NCBI RefSeq assembly: GCF_014268745.2
Contig: NZ_JABWRB020000001.1
Span: 2,914,001 to 2,978,000 of the forward strand
Direction: 5' to 3'
From: Pseudomonas zanjanensis
GTDB lineage: Bacteria > Pseudomonadota > Gammaproteobacteria > Pseudomonadales > Pseudomonadaceae
Length of the DNA: 64,000 nt
Shown: piece by piece, positions 54,951 through 63,671 of the stretch
Position numbering within the stretch: the first letter of the stretch is position 1
How the letters are laid out: every line of letters starts with the position of its first letter
The notes under the pieces: model-generated
Seen by the model: only the letters and a program-made list of their open reading frames with translations
What the model was told of the DNA's origin: nothing
The model's database searches: none
Translations under genes and position numbers: made by a program

Positions 54951-56012
54951 ATGATCGACTCTCGCCCGCTCCACGGTTTCATTCCGCCGTACATCCTCAA
55001 TCGCATCATTGCCCATGGCTCCGAGCAGCAACGCTCCAGCGCCCTCGGCACCTTGACCCACGTGCGCAACCTGCGGCACAACCCTGGACCGCCCAGCCAC
55101 CCGCCCGTCGCGGCCGCGCTGCCCAAGCCCGGCAAGGCCGGACACCCGCAACGCAGCGTGCACGACGCCCAGAACCGCATGGAACTGCCCGGCCAGCCGG
55201 TACGCCTGGAAGGCCAGCCGGCCAGTGGCGACCCGGCCGTGGACGAAGCCTACGATGCCCTCGGCGCCACCTATGATTTTTTCTGGAAGGTCCTGGGGCG
55301 CGACTCCATCGACAACAAAGGCTTCGCCCTGGTGGGCAGCGTGCATTATGGCCAGGGCTATGAAAACGCCTTCTGGAACGGCGCGCAGATGGTATTCGGC
55401 GACGGCGATGGCGAAATCTTCCAGCGCTTCACCCGCTCCCTCGACGTGGTGGCCCACGAACTGGCCCATGGCGTCACCGAAAGCGAAGCCGGGTTGATCT
55501 ACGCCAACCAGTCCGGTGCGCTGAACGAATCCATCTCCGACGTGTTCGGTGTGCTGGTCAAGCAGTTCGTGCTCGAACAGACCGCCGACCAGGCCGACTG
55601 GCTGATCGGCGCCGACCTGCTCACCGACAAGATCAACGGCGACGGCCTGCGCAGCATGTCCAACCCCGGCACCGCCTACGACGACCCGTTGCTGGGCAAG
55701 GACCCACAACCGGCGCACATGCGCGAGTTCGTGATCACCCGTGAAGACAACGGTGGCGTGCACATCAACTCGGGCATTCCCAACCGGGCCTTTTATCTGG
55801 CGGCGACCACGCTGGGCGGATTTGCCTGGGAAAAGGCCGGCCGGATCTGGTATGAAACCTTGTGCGACCGAAGACTGGCCAATGACGCGTCCTTCAGCGC
55901 CTTCGCCCGCCTGACTGTCGAGCACGCCCGCCAGCGCTTCGGCACGCGGGAAGTGCAAGCGGTGCAGAACGGCTGGGCCCAGGTCGGCGTCGACCTGACA
56001 CAGGAGAACTGA
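54951..56012 (+). CDS. Protealysin-like M4 metallopeptidase
   Basis: A 353-residue thermolysin-fold zinc protease. The zinc site is H169-E170-LA-H173 with third ligand E193 in GALNESISDVFG; GGVHINSGIPNRAFYLAA carries the transition-state His. Instead of a signal peptide and long propeptide it has the short protealysin-type propeptide starting HGFIPPYIL, so it is probably cytoplasmic or released without Sec. The next gene is an emfourin-like inhibitor overlapping by one base. Confidence 0.93.
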   Translation: MIDSRPLHGFIPPYILNRIIAHGSEQQRSSALGTLTHVRNLRHNPGPPSHPPVAAALPKPGKAGHPQRSVHDAQNRMELPGQPVRLEGQPASGDPAVDEAYDALGATYDFFWKVLGRDSIDNKGFALVGSVHYGQGYENAFWNGAQMVFGDGDGEIFQRFTRSLDVVAHELAHGVTESEAGLIYANQSGALNESISDVFGVLVKQFVLEQTADQADWLIGADLLTDKINGDGLRSMSNPGTAYDDPLLGKDPQPAHMREFVITREDNGGVHINSGIPNRAFYLAATTLGGFAWEKAGRIWYETLCDRRLANDASFSAFARLTVEHARQRFGTREVQAVQNGWAQVGVDLTQEN

Positions 56013-56335
56013 TGAAAACCCTTCCAGACCTCGACGACAAGGCCGTGGTACGGCTGTCGCGCCAGGGCGGCGTGGCCGCCATCCATGCGCTGACCCGGCC
56101 ACGGGAAATCGAGTTCGCCCAGTGCGACCTCGACCAGCGCACCCGCATCTGCTCGGTCCTGGAGGGCTGCCTGCCGCTGACCTCCTCCACGCCCGGGCGC
56201 GGGGACCAGCGATTTTTCCAGATCGAGGTGCGTTATCGCGCCAACGATCAGGACGACGAGATGGTGCTGCAGGTGCCCGAGGACCGGGCACCTGGCGAGT
56301 TGGTGCATTTGTGGGACAAAGGCGAAGTGCTTTAA
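56012..56335 (+). CDS. Emfourin-like inhibitor of the M4 protease
   Basis: A 107-residue acidic protein. The VVRLSRQGGVAAIHALTRPREIEF start and the QIEVRYRANDQDDEMVLQVPED region resemble emfourin, the protealysin inhibitor of Serratia, as I remember it. Its ATG overlaps the protease stop (TGATG), so both are made together, as expected for an enzyme and its cytosolic inhibitor. Confidence 0.8.
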   Translation: MKTLPDLDDKAVVRLSRQGGVAAIHALTRPREIEFAQCDLDQRTRICSVLEGCLPLTSSTPGRGDQRFFQIEVRYRANDQDDEMVLQVPEDRAPGELVHLWDKGEVL

Positions 56336-56640
56336 CGGGTGGCCGGAACGATCTTGACGATGGCACCGGACACGGTTTCGATCAGCAAGTACTTGTCGTC
56401 GATCTGCACCCATTGCTGGTCGTTTGTCGGCTGCTCGAGTTCCTTCTGCTTCCAGTCTTTCACGGCCCTGTCCGCACGCTGGTAGTCCGCCGGTACCCGG
56501 TCGTTCTCCACCAACCTGCGGCCATTGCTCGGCGAATGCTCCAGGGCGTCACCGGTTTTCTCGACCGCTTGCGCGACAGGCCCAAAGGCGGTGAGGCCGG
56601 CGATCAGGAACAGGCTGGCGATCAGGGTGGGTTGGCGCAT
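56332..56640 (-). CDS. RcnB-family periplasmic protein
   Basis: A 102-residue protein with a signal peptide (PTLIASLFLIAGLTAFGPVAQA, cleavage near residue 25) and the RcnB signature DWKQKELEQPTNDQQWVQIDDKYLLIETVSGAIVKIVP. RcnB affects nickel and cobalt homeostasis in E. coli; many paralogues have no known role. It overlaps the end of the convergent emfourin gene by four bases. Confidence 0.85.
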   Translation of the reverse strand: MRQPTLIASLFLIAGLTAFGPVAQAVEKTGDALEHSPSNGRRLVENDRVPADYQRADRAVKDWKQKELEQPTNDQQWVQIDDKYLLIETVSGAIVKIVPATR

Positions 56641-56734
56641 AGAAAAACTCCAAATTATTCAAAAGACTAGAATCTGGGACTGCGCGGGCGGCGAATCATT
56701 CCGTTTACTGTTGCTTCTGAAGGCCCCCTTCCCC

Positions 56735-56865
56735 TGTGGCGAGGGAGCTTGCTCCCGCTGGGTTGCGCAGCGACCCCAATCCAGGCAACGCGTTCGTCCA
56801 GTGATACCGCATTCACCGGGTTTGCGACTGCTGCGCAGTCGAGCGGGAGCAAGCTCCCTCGCCAC
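56735..56865. repeat. REP doublet
   Basis: Inverted pair of the TGTGGCGAGGGAGCTTGCTC type between the divergent RcnB-like and AlkD-like genes, so it may lie in promoter DNA. The rest of the 280-bp gap shows nothing else. Confidence 0.88.
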
Positions 56866-56920
56866 GGTTGTGCATGGCATAGTGGCAAGCCTGAACGACA
56901 ACCCGCCGGACGGACCCACC

Positions 56921-58021
56921 ATGAGCACCACCACCTCTTCCCCTGCCCTCAAGGAAATCTTCAACAACGCCCGCCTGGAGCACATCGCCGGCGAAATGCG
57001 CCGGGTGTACCCTGCCTTCGACGCCAAGGCGTTCTTGCACATGGCCAACGATGGGCTGGCCGATTTGTCGGTGATGCAGCGCATGGCCCGGGTCAGTGAG
57101 TGCCTGCACGCGGTGCTGCCCCTCGATTACGAGGCGTCGCTGGAGGTGCTGCGCGCCCTGGCCCCGCGCCTGAACAGCATGTTCGTCAGCATGTTCCTGC
57201 CGCACTATGTGGCGTCCTACGGCCGGCAGCACTTCGACGTGTCGTTGGACGCGCTCAAGTATTTCACCCGGTTCGGTTCGTCGGAGTTCGCCGTGCGCCA
57301 CTTTCTGCGCGATGACCTGGAACGCACCCTCAAAGTCATGCACGACTGGGCGCTGGACGCCAACGAGCACGTGCGCCGCCTCGCCAGCGAAGGCAGCCGG
57401 CCCCGCCTGCCGTGGTCGTTTCACCTGGAGCCGATCCAGGCCAACCCCGACCTTGCCGCCGCGATCCTCGACACGCTCAAGGCCGACGACAGCCTTTATG
57501 TGCGCAAATCCGTGGCCAACCACCTCAACGATGTCACCAAGCAGCATCCCGACTGGGTGCTGGACCAGATCGAAGGCTGGCCACTGCACGACCGTCACAC
57601 GGCGTGGATCGCCCGGCATGCGCTGCGTAGCTTGATCAAGCAAGGCAACCCCAGGGCCCTGGGGGTGATCGGTGCCGGCGGCAAGGCGCAGGTCCAGGTG
57701 TTGGATTTGCAGGTGACGCCAGCGGTGATTCGCCTGGGGGAGCAGGTCACGCTGTCCTTCACCGTGCAATCAACCCTCGAACAGAGCCAGCGCCTGGTGA
57801 TCGACTACGCCATCGACTACGTGAAGGCCTCGGGCGGCACCTCGGCGAAGGTCTTCAAGCTCAAGACCTTCGACCTGCCCGCCCAAGGTCTCGTCAACCT
57901 CAGCCGTTCCCAATACATTCGCGAGCTGACCACCCGCAAACACTACGCGGGCCGGCATGCCGTTCACCTGCTGGTCAACGGCGAGCGACTGGGTAGCACG
58001 GCGTTCGATATCGTTCCCTGA
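56921..58021 (+). CDS. AlkD-like DNA alkylation repair (HEAT-repeat) protein
   Basis: A 366-residue protein. Residues 1-250 are helical HEAT-like repeats with MHDWALDANEHVRRLASEGSRPRLPW, LDTLKADDSLYVRKSVANHLNDVTKQHPDWV and HTAWIARHALRSLIKQGNP, the pattern of AlkC/AlkD-type base-excision proteins (COG4335 group). Residues about 255-366 form a beta-rich, immunoglobulin-like domain (VTPAVIRLGEQVTLSFTVQST) that short AlkD proteins lack; AlkC-type enzymes carry one. Glycosylase activity is inferred. Confidence 0.85.
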   Translation: MSTTTSSPALKEIFNNARLEHIAGEMRRVYPAFDAKAFLHMANDGLADLSVMQRMARVSECLHAVLPLDYEASLEVLRALAPRLNSMFVSMFLPHYVASYGRQHFDVSLDALKYFTRFGSSEFAVRHFLRDDLERTLKVMHDWALDANEHVRRLASEGSRPRLPWSFHLEPIQANPDLAAAILDTLKADDSLYVRKSVANHLNDVTKQHPDWVLDQIEGWPLHDRHTAWIARHALRSLIKQGNPRALGVIGAGGKAQVQVLDLQVTPAVIRLGEQVTLSFTVQSTLEQSQRLVIDYAIDYVKASGGTSAKVFKLKTFDLPAQGLVNLSRSQYIRELTTRKHYAGRHAVHLLVNGERLGSTAFDIVP

Positions 58022-58028
58022 GGGCGTC

Positions 58029-60107
58029 TCAGACCACCGCCAGGCGTTTGGCCTGGCGAATCTCCTGCAGGAAACGCTCGGCCGGCAGCGGATGGCCCAA
58101 CAGGTAACCTTGCAGCGAATCGCAGCCCAGCTGGGTCAGGAAGTCTTGCTGCACATCGGTCTCCACGCCTTCGGCGACGATCCGCAGGCCCAGCGCCTGG
58201 CCGAGGGCGACGATGGCCGAGACGATGGCCGCGTCATCGCTGTCGTGCTCCAGGTCACGCACGAAGCCGCGGTCGATCTTCAGCTCGTTGGCCGGCAGGC
58301 GCTTGAGGTACATCAGGCTCGAATAGCCGGTGCCAAAGTCGTCGATGGACAGATCCACGCCCATGTCAGACAGCTGTTGCAGCACCGTCATGCTTGCGTC
58401 CGCATCGCTCATGGCGGTGGTTTCGGTGATTTCCAGGGTCAGGCTGTTGGCCGCCAGCTTATGCGTTTCCAACGCCTTGGCCACGCTCTGGACCAAACCG
58501 GTGTGGCAGAACTGCAAGGCCGAGAGGTTCACCGCGATGCGCCAGTCGGTATAACCGAGCACGTACCATTCGCGCATCTGCCGACAGGCCTCGTTCAAGA
58601 CCCATTCGCCGATGGGGATGATCAAGCCGGTCTTTTCCGCCAGGTCGATGAACGTGTCGGGCATCAACAGGCCCTGGGTCGGGTGGGTCCAGCGCAACAA
58701 AGCCTCGGCCCCGACCGGACGGCCATTGGCCGCATCGAACTTGGGCTGGTAATGCAGGCTGAACTGCCGCTGTTCGACAGCCGTGCGCAGATCTTGCAGC
58801 AACTGCAATTGCTTGCGGGCGTTGCTGTTCATCGAGGCGTCGAAAAAGCTGTAGCCGTTCTTGCCGGCGCCCTTGGCGTGATACATCGCCGCGTCGGCGT
58901 TCATCAACAGCTCTTCGGCGCTCTGGCCATTGCCAGGGTAAACGGCGATGCCGACGCTGGCGGAGATCTGCAAGTCATGGTCAGCCACCCGGAACGTGCG
59001 CCCGATCAAGCCGACCTGACGGGCTGCCAGGCGCAGGGCATCGTCGGGCTCGGCCAGTTGCACCAATAGCACGAACTCGTCACCGCCGATCCGCGCCAGG
59101 GTGTCCTGGCTGCGCAGGTCTTCGCGCAGGCGCAGGGCCACGTCCCGCAGCAACAGATCGCCCATGTGGTGACCAAAGGCGTCGTTGACTGGCTTGAAAC
59201 CGTCGAGGTCGATGAACATCAAGGCGAAGCAACCGCCCTGCTCTTGCACCCGATGCATGGCCTGGTCGATCCGATCGGCCAGCAGCACACGGTTGGGCAG
59301 TCCGGTGAGGGGGTCGTGCAGGGCCAACTGGGTCAGTTCCCGGTTGGCCTGGGTCAGGGACTGGGCCAGCTCGGCGGTGCGGGCTTCCAGGCGCGCATCG
59401 AGAATCGAGGTCAGCAGGGCAATGGCCAACACCGCCAGGGTGGTGATCAATACCAGATTGTCCAGGCCCTTGCCGCTCAAGCCATCCAGCGAGCCGCAAA
59501 AGCTGCCCTCGCTGAAGCGCGCCCCTGCCATGCCGGTGTAGTGCATGCCAACGATGGCGATGCCCATGATCACCGCGGCGCCCGCCCGGGCCAGACGCAC
59601 GTGGGGGGTGTTCTGGCGCAGGCGAAAGGCAATCCACAGCGCCGCGGCAGACGCGCCGACGGCAATCACCAACGAAGCGGTGAACAGCGTCGGGTCGTAA
59701 TCGATGCCCGGCTGCATCCGCAGCGCGGCCATGCCGGTGTAATGCATGGCGCTGATTCCGGCGCCCATGATCAGCGCACCGAAAGCCAACTGCCACGCCG
59801 GCAATCGCGGCTGGCTGACCAGCCACAAGGCAAACCCGCTGGAAAGAATCGCGGTCAGCAACGACAGCGCGGTGATCGGTACGTCGTAGCCAAGCTCGAT
59901 CGGCAAGGTGAACGCCAGCATGCCGATGAAGTGCATGGACCAGATGCCCACCCCCATCGCCAGCGCGCCCCCGGTCATCCACAAATGCGCGGCGCGCCCC
60001 TTGGCGGTCGCGATCCGCCCGGCCAAATCCAGCGCGGTGTAGGAAGCCAGCACGGCAACAAACAAGGAAATCGAAACAAGGGCGGGGGAATAACTGCCGA
60101 TGAGCAT
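58029..60107 (-). CDS. MHYT-GGDEF-EAL c-di-GMP enzyme (MucR-like)
   Basis: A 692-residue inner-membrane protein. The N-terminal seven-helix MHYT sensor (about 1-240) has its motifs at 58 (MHFIGM), 121 and 188 (MHYTGM), thought to bind a metal and sense O2, CO or NO. The GGDEF domain keeps RIGGDEFVLL and the EAL domain keeps GAEALLRW and DDFGTGYSS, so both diguanylate cyclase and phosphodiesterase may be active. Layout equals MucR (PA1727) of P. aeruginosa. ATG at 60107 starts the first membrane segment. Confidence 0.93.
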   Translation of the reverse strand: MLIGSYSPALVSISLFVAVLASYTALDLAGRIATAKGRAAHLWMTGGALAMGVGIWSMHFIGMLAFTLPIELGYDVPITALSLLTAILSSGFALWLVSQPRLPAWQLAFGALIMGAGISAMHYTGMAALRMQPGIDYDPTLFTASLVIAVGASAAALWIAFRLRQNTPHVRLARAGAAVIMGIAIVGMHYTGMAGARFSEGSFCGSLDGLSGKGLDNLVLITTLAVLAIALLTSILDARLEARTAELAQSLTQANRELTQLALHDPLTGLPNRVLLADRIDQAMHRVQEQGGCFALMFIDLDGFKPVNDAFGHHMGDLLLRDVALRLREDLRSQDTLARIGGDEFVLLVQLAEPDDALRLAARQVGLIGRTFRVADHDLQISASVGIAVYPGNGQSAEELLMNADAAMYHAKGAGKNGYSFFDASMNSNARKQLQLLQDLRTAVEQRQFSLHYQPKFDAANGRPVGAEALLRWTHPTQGLLMPDTFIDLAEKTGLIIPIGEWVLNEACRQMREWYVLGYTDWRIAVNLSALQFCHTGLVQSVAKALETHKLAANSLTLEITETTAMSDADASMTVLQQLSDMGVDLSIDDFGTGYSSLMYLKRLPANELKIDRGFVRDLEHDSDDAAIVSAIVALGQALGLRIVAEGVETDVQQDFLTQLGCDSLQGYLLGHPLPAERFLQEIRQAKRLAVV

Positions 60108-60304
60108 GGTTTTTTCTCGTAACAGGAGAACCGGACGGCTTCCATGCCCGGTGGGGCCGGCGATTGTACTGAATCGTGGCTGGGACGCACGAACCAAATG
60201 TCAAAAAGCCATCAAACCTGGAATATTTTCGACGAAAGACACTACCGGCAGCAGGGTGAATATTTTTTTGGGGAGCCATCGCGATCTGCTCACCGCAGAT
60301 GGCC

Positions 60305-60586
60305 TGTGGGAGCGGGCTTGCTCGCGAAGGCGGTGGATCAGCTTGCAGGGATGTGGGATGTGCCGGCCTCTTCGCGAGCAAGCCCGCTCCCACAAGGTTA
60401 ACCGGCTAGCCATCGGCCATGCGTCCACCGCAAATCCATTGTGGGAGCGAGCCTGCTCGCGATGGCGGTGGGCCAGCTTGCAGGGATGTTGGATGTGCTG
60501 GCCTCTTCGCGAGCAGGCTCGCTCCCACAGGTTAACCGGCTAGCTATCCGTCATGCGTCCACCGCAAATCCATTGTGGGAGCGAGC
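60305..60586. repeat. REP array, about 135-bp period, last copy cut short
   Basis: Forward REPs start at 60305, 60440 and 60574 with repeated spacers (GTTAACCGGCTAGC, ATGCGTCCACCGCAAATCCA). The last copy breaks off after TGTGGGAGCGAGC and passes directly into a protein-like fragment. It fills most of the 619-bp gap between the MHYT and DUF1345 genes. Confidence 0.88.
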
Positions 60587-60688
60587 ATCGATCAGGATGG
60601 CTCGTTGGCGGCGGCGATCCGGCGGATGCAGGAAGCGGGTGTGCAATTGATCGAGTCGAGCGCGATAGACGGCCGGCCGGTTGCCTGA
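60587..60688 (+). pseudogene. C-terminal scrap of a gene, perhaps isochorismatase-type
   Basis: The plus strand reads without a break SIDQDGSLAAAIRRMQEAGVQ and LIESSAIDGRPVA, then TGA. A helix of the type AIRRMQEAGVQL near a C-terminus resembles YcaC-like cysteine hydrolases, but the piece is only about 34 residues. It has no start and adjoins a broken REP, so it is a remnant if real. Confidence 0.35.
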
Positions 60689-60726
60689 TGGCTCATACTA
60701 GGTTCTTTTCCGGACAGTGAACCTCC

Positions 60727-61368
60727 ATGCCCCTCCTCGCCCGCACCCACCCGCGTCTTTCCAGCGCCACGGTCCTTGGCCTGGCGGTGGGAATCCTGGT
60801 TCCCGTGGACTCGATCATCAGCAAGGTCCTGATCGGCTGGAATGCCGGGGTCTGGACCTACCTGGTGCTGATGTTCTGGCTGACCGTGCGGGCCAAGGCG
60901 CCCGATGTGAAGCGCATCGCCGAAATCGAAGATGAAAATGCCGGGCTGGTGCTGCTGATGGTCTGCGTCGCGGCATTGGCCAGCCTGGCAACCATCACCT
61001 TCGAGCTGGCAGGCAGCCGCGACCTGCAAGCCGTCGGCAAGCTGTTGCATTACGGCTTCACGGCGATGACGGTGATCGGTTCATGGTTGCTGATCGGGGT
61101 GATTTTCAGCGTTCACTACGCGCGGTTGTATTACACCTGGGAAGGCAAGGAGCCGGCGCTGCGGTTTGCCGAAGGGCTGACCACGCCCAACTATTGGGAC
61201 TTCCTCTACTTCTCTTTCACCATCGGCGTGGCGGTGCAGACCTCGGATGTGGGGGTTGCCACGCGGCAATTGCGCAAGATCGTGCTGGCGCAATCGTTGA
61301 TCGGGTTTGTGTTCAACACGGCGATCCTGGGGTTTTCGATCAATATTGCGGCGGGGTTGTTTGGGTGA
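60727..61368 (+). CDS. DUF1345 family membrane protein
   Basis: A 213-residue inner-membrane protein with about five hydrophobic segments. It shows the DUF1345 features: [13 protein letters not shown] near the start, [16 protein letters not shown] and the C-terminal [23 protein letters not shown], which resembles a potassium-channel pore-like loop. Function is unknown. It is convergent with the sensor kinase gene; a single REP lies between them. Confidence 0.88.
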   Translation: MPLLARTHPRLSSATVLGLAVGILVPVDSIISKVLIGWNAGVWTYLVLMFWLTVRAKAPDVKRIAEIEDENAGLVLLMVCVAALASLATITFELAGSRDLQAVGKLLHYGFTAMTVIGSWLLIGVIFSVHYARLYYTWEGKEPALRFAEGLTTPNYWDFLYFSFTIGVAVQTSDVGVATRQLRKIVLAQSLIGFVFNTAILGFSINIAAGLFG

Positions 61369-61395
61369 GGCGCATTTGGGGCCGCTTGGCGGCCC

Positions 61396-61420
61396 AGCGG
61401 GAGCAAGCTCCCTCGCCACA
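61396..61420. repeat. Single REP
   Basis: One copy of the GCGGGAGCAAGCTCCCTCGC type between the convergent DUF1345 and kinase genes. Confidence 0.82.
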
Positions 61421-61455
61421 GGGTCAGCGTCGGGCAATAGACAGCGCGGGGAACC

Positions 61456-62757
61456 TCAGGACGGTGTCGGCAACCACAACTTGAAGCGCGCCCCGCCCAG
61501 TGGCGAAGCCTCGACAGTCAATGTGCCGCCCTGGGCTTCCAGGGCCCGGCGGCTGATGGCCAGGCCGAGGCCAAAGCCGCCCGTGGCGCGGTCGCGGCTG
61601 CGGTCCAGGCGATAGAACGGTTCGAACACGCGCTCGCGCTCGCTGTCGGGAATGCCGATGCCGTCGTCGTCGACCCAGATCTCACAGCCTTGGTCACCGA
61701 CCAGCACACCGATCTGGATGCGCTTTTCGCAATACCGCATGGCATTGCGCAGCAGGTTCTGCAACGCCCGTGCGGTCAGGCGCGGGTCCAGCACGAAACG
61801 TTCCAACGCCCCGTGCAACAGCACGTCGATGACCACGTCCGGCGCCGCCAGGTCCTCGTCGACGCTGCCCAGGATGCTGTCGATGAATTCGTCCAGCGCC
61901 ACGTCGACCCGTTCGGGCAGGCGCTGGGGGTTTTGCAAACGGCTGTAGGAGAGCAGTTCCAGCACCAACTCATCGAGTTCGCGAATGTGCGCCACCAACC
62001 CTTGCAGGCGCTCGCGGCTGGGCGCCGGCAGGTCATCGGACAGCGCCAGGGCCAGGCCGAAATCGAGCCGCGTCAGGGGCGTGCGCAATTCGTGGGACAC
62101 GGCGTTGAGCAAGTCCCGCTGTTGGTTGAGCAGATTCTCGATGTCCCCCGCCATCGTGTCGAACACATGGGCCAGGCTGCCAATGTTCGAGCTGGAAGCG
62201 ATGTGCGTACGCTCATCCAAATGACCTTTACCAAAACGTTCGGCGGTGCGCCTGAGGCGCTCCAGGTCACGCCAGTGCGGCCGCAGCCAGAGCAACAGGC
62301 AGGCCAGCATCGTCGCGCCGATCAACACGTTGATGCTCCAGTACAACCAACTGACATCGGCCGGGTCCGGCGGCACGACCATCTTCACCGCCGTGCGCTC
62401 GTCCAGCGGTGCCGCCGCCAGGGTTCGCCAGGCCCAGTCGCCGAGGCGTACCACGTTCTCGCCGCGCTTGAGACGCGCCTGCTCATCGGCGCTGAAGCCC
62501 TCGTCATCGACCGCGGCCAGTTCGATGCGCAGCGGCTCGAACTCCTTGTCCATCTGCGCCGCCAGCGCCGGCCACTGCTCGCTGGGCACGGCGCGGAACT
62601 GCTTGACCATCAGGGTTTGCAGGCCCCGGGAATAATCGAGGTTGTAGGTCAGGAAACGCTCCTGGAACAGGCGGATCACCAGCTCCGGCATCAGGTAGAT
62701 CGCCGCGCTGTAGGAGACGATGGTGACCAGGTACAGACGAATCAGCAGCTTCCACAT
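61456..62757 (-). CDS. Two-component sensor histidine kinase (RstB-like)
   Basis: A 433-residue inner-membrane kinase: first membrane segment about 4-25, periplasmic domain about 26-136, second segment about 138-158, HAMP to 210, phospho-acceptor H222 in AVSHELRTPLTRLDFGLAL, N box LLRNAMRYCEKR and G boxes VDDDGIGIP and GFGLGLAISRRAL. Length and layout recall RstB. The ATG at 62757 starts the first membrane segment. It follows the regulator gene after 4 bp. Confidence 0.92.
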   Translation of the reverse strand: MWKLLIRLYLVTIVSYSAAIYLMPELVIRLFQERFLTYNLDYSRGLQTLMVKQFRAVPSEQWPALAAQMDKEFEPLRIELAAVDDEGFSADEQARLKRGENVVRLGDWAWRTLAAAPLDERTAVKMVVPPDPADVSWLYWSINVLIGATMLACLLLWLRPHWRDLERLRRTAERFGKGHLDERTHIASSSNIGSLAHVFDTMAGDIENLLNQQRDLLNAVSHELRTPLTRLDFGLALALSDDLPAPSRERLQGLVAHIRELDELVLELLSYSRLQNPQRLPERVDVALDEFIDSILGSVDEDLAAPDVVIDVLLHGALERFVLDPRLTARALQNLLRNAMRYCEKRIQIGVLVGDQGCEIWVDDDGIGIPDSERERVFEPFYRLDRSRDRATGGFGLGLAISRRALEAQGGTLTVEASPLGGARFKLWLPTPS

Positions 62758-62761
62758 CGGC

Positions 62762-63463
62762 TCAGCATTCCCACTCGGAACGACTGAACAGATAACCCTT
62801 GCCCCACACGGTCTTGATCTTGCGGGCTTCGTCGGCGTTGTCATCGAACTTGCGCCGCAGCTTGGAAATCGCCACATCCACCGAACGGTCGGTGCCGTTG
62901 AATTCGATGCCCCGCAGGCGTTGCAGGATCTGGTCACGGCTCAGCACTTCGCCGGAATGCCGGGCCAGCACCACCAGCAGGTTGTATTCACCACTGGACA
63001 ACTCCACCGGCTGCCCGCGCCAGGTCACGGTGCGCTCGGAGAGGTCGATGCACAGGTTGCCCATGAGGATCCGGTCGTTGGCCGTCTGCGGCTCGGTGAG
63101 GCTGCTGCGGCGCAACAAGGTGCGCACCCGCGCCAGCAACACCCGGGGCTCGCAAGGCTTGGTGACGTAGTCGTCGGCGCCCATTTCCAGGCCCAGGACC
63201 TGGTCGTGGCTGTCGTCCCGGGCGGTGAGCATCAGGATCGGCAAAGTCGCCGAGTCGGCCCGCAGCAGGCGGCAGACCTGCAAGCCGTCCAGCCCCGGCA
63301 GCATCAGGTCGAGGATCACCAGGTCCGGCGGGTCGACCCGCGCCCGCTCACGCACATGATCGCCACGGCTGAGCACGCTGACCTGATAGCCGTTGCGTTC
63401 CAGGTAACTGGCGATCAGTTCGGAGAGTGCGGTGTCGTCTTCGACCAGGAGGATGTTGGGCAT
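62762..63463 (-). CDS. OmpR-family response regulator (RstA-like)
   Basis: A 233-residue regulator: receiver with E8-D9-D10, phospho-acceptor D52 (VILDLMLPGLDG) and YVTKPCEP; winged-helix domain about 130-230 (LSSGEYNLLVVLARHSGEVLSRDQILQRLRG, VDVAISKLRRKFDD, VWGKGYLF). The ATG at 63463 is the family start. It precedes its kinase by 4 bp in one operon. Confidence 0.93.
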   Translation of the reverse strand: MPNILLVEDDTALSELIASYLERNGYQVSVLSRGDHVRERARVDPPDLVILDLMLPGLDGLQVCRLLRADSATLPILMLTARDDSHDQVLGLEMGADDYVTKPCEPRVLLARVRTLLRRSSLTEPQTANDRILMGNLCIDLSERTVTWRGQPVELSSGEYNLLVVLARHSGEVLSRDQILQRLRGIEFNGTDRSVDVAISKLRRKFDDNADEARKIKTVWGKGYLFSRSEWEC

Positions 63464-63506
63464 GGGTGTTTCCAGAAAAAGTACTGTGGCGCCCAATAGA
63501 TCGCCT

Positions 63507-63570
63507 TCGCGAGCAAGCCCGCTCCCACAGGGTTCGCGTGACCACTGTGGGAGCGGGCTTGCTCGCGAAG
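63507..63570. repeat. REP doublet, tightly spaced
   Basis: Inverted pair of the GAGCGGGCTTGCTCGCGAA type only 15 bp apart, in front of the two-component operon. The rest of 63464-63671 shows no gene. Confidence 0.88.
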
Positions 63571-63671
63571 GCGTCACTACAGTCACCAAGGAATCAAGCT
63601 GCCAAGGATATACGCCCCCGCTCATCCCCGAGCAAAACCCTTACACAATTTCACACAGCCTCTACAAAACT

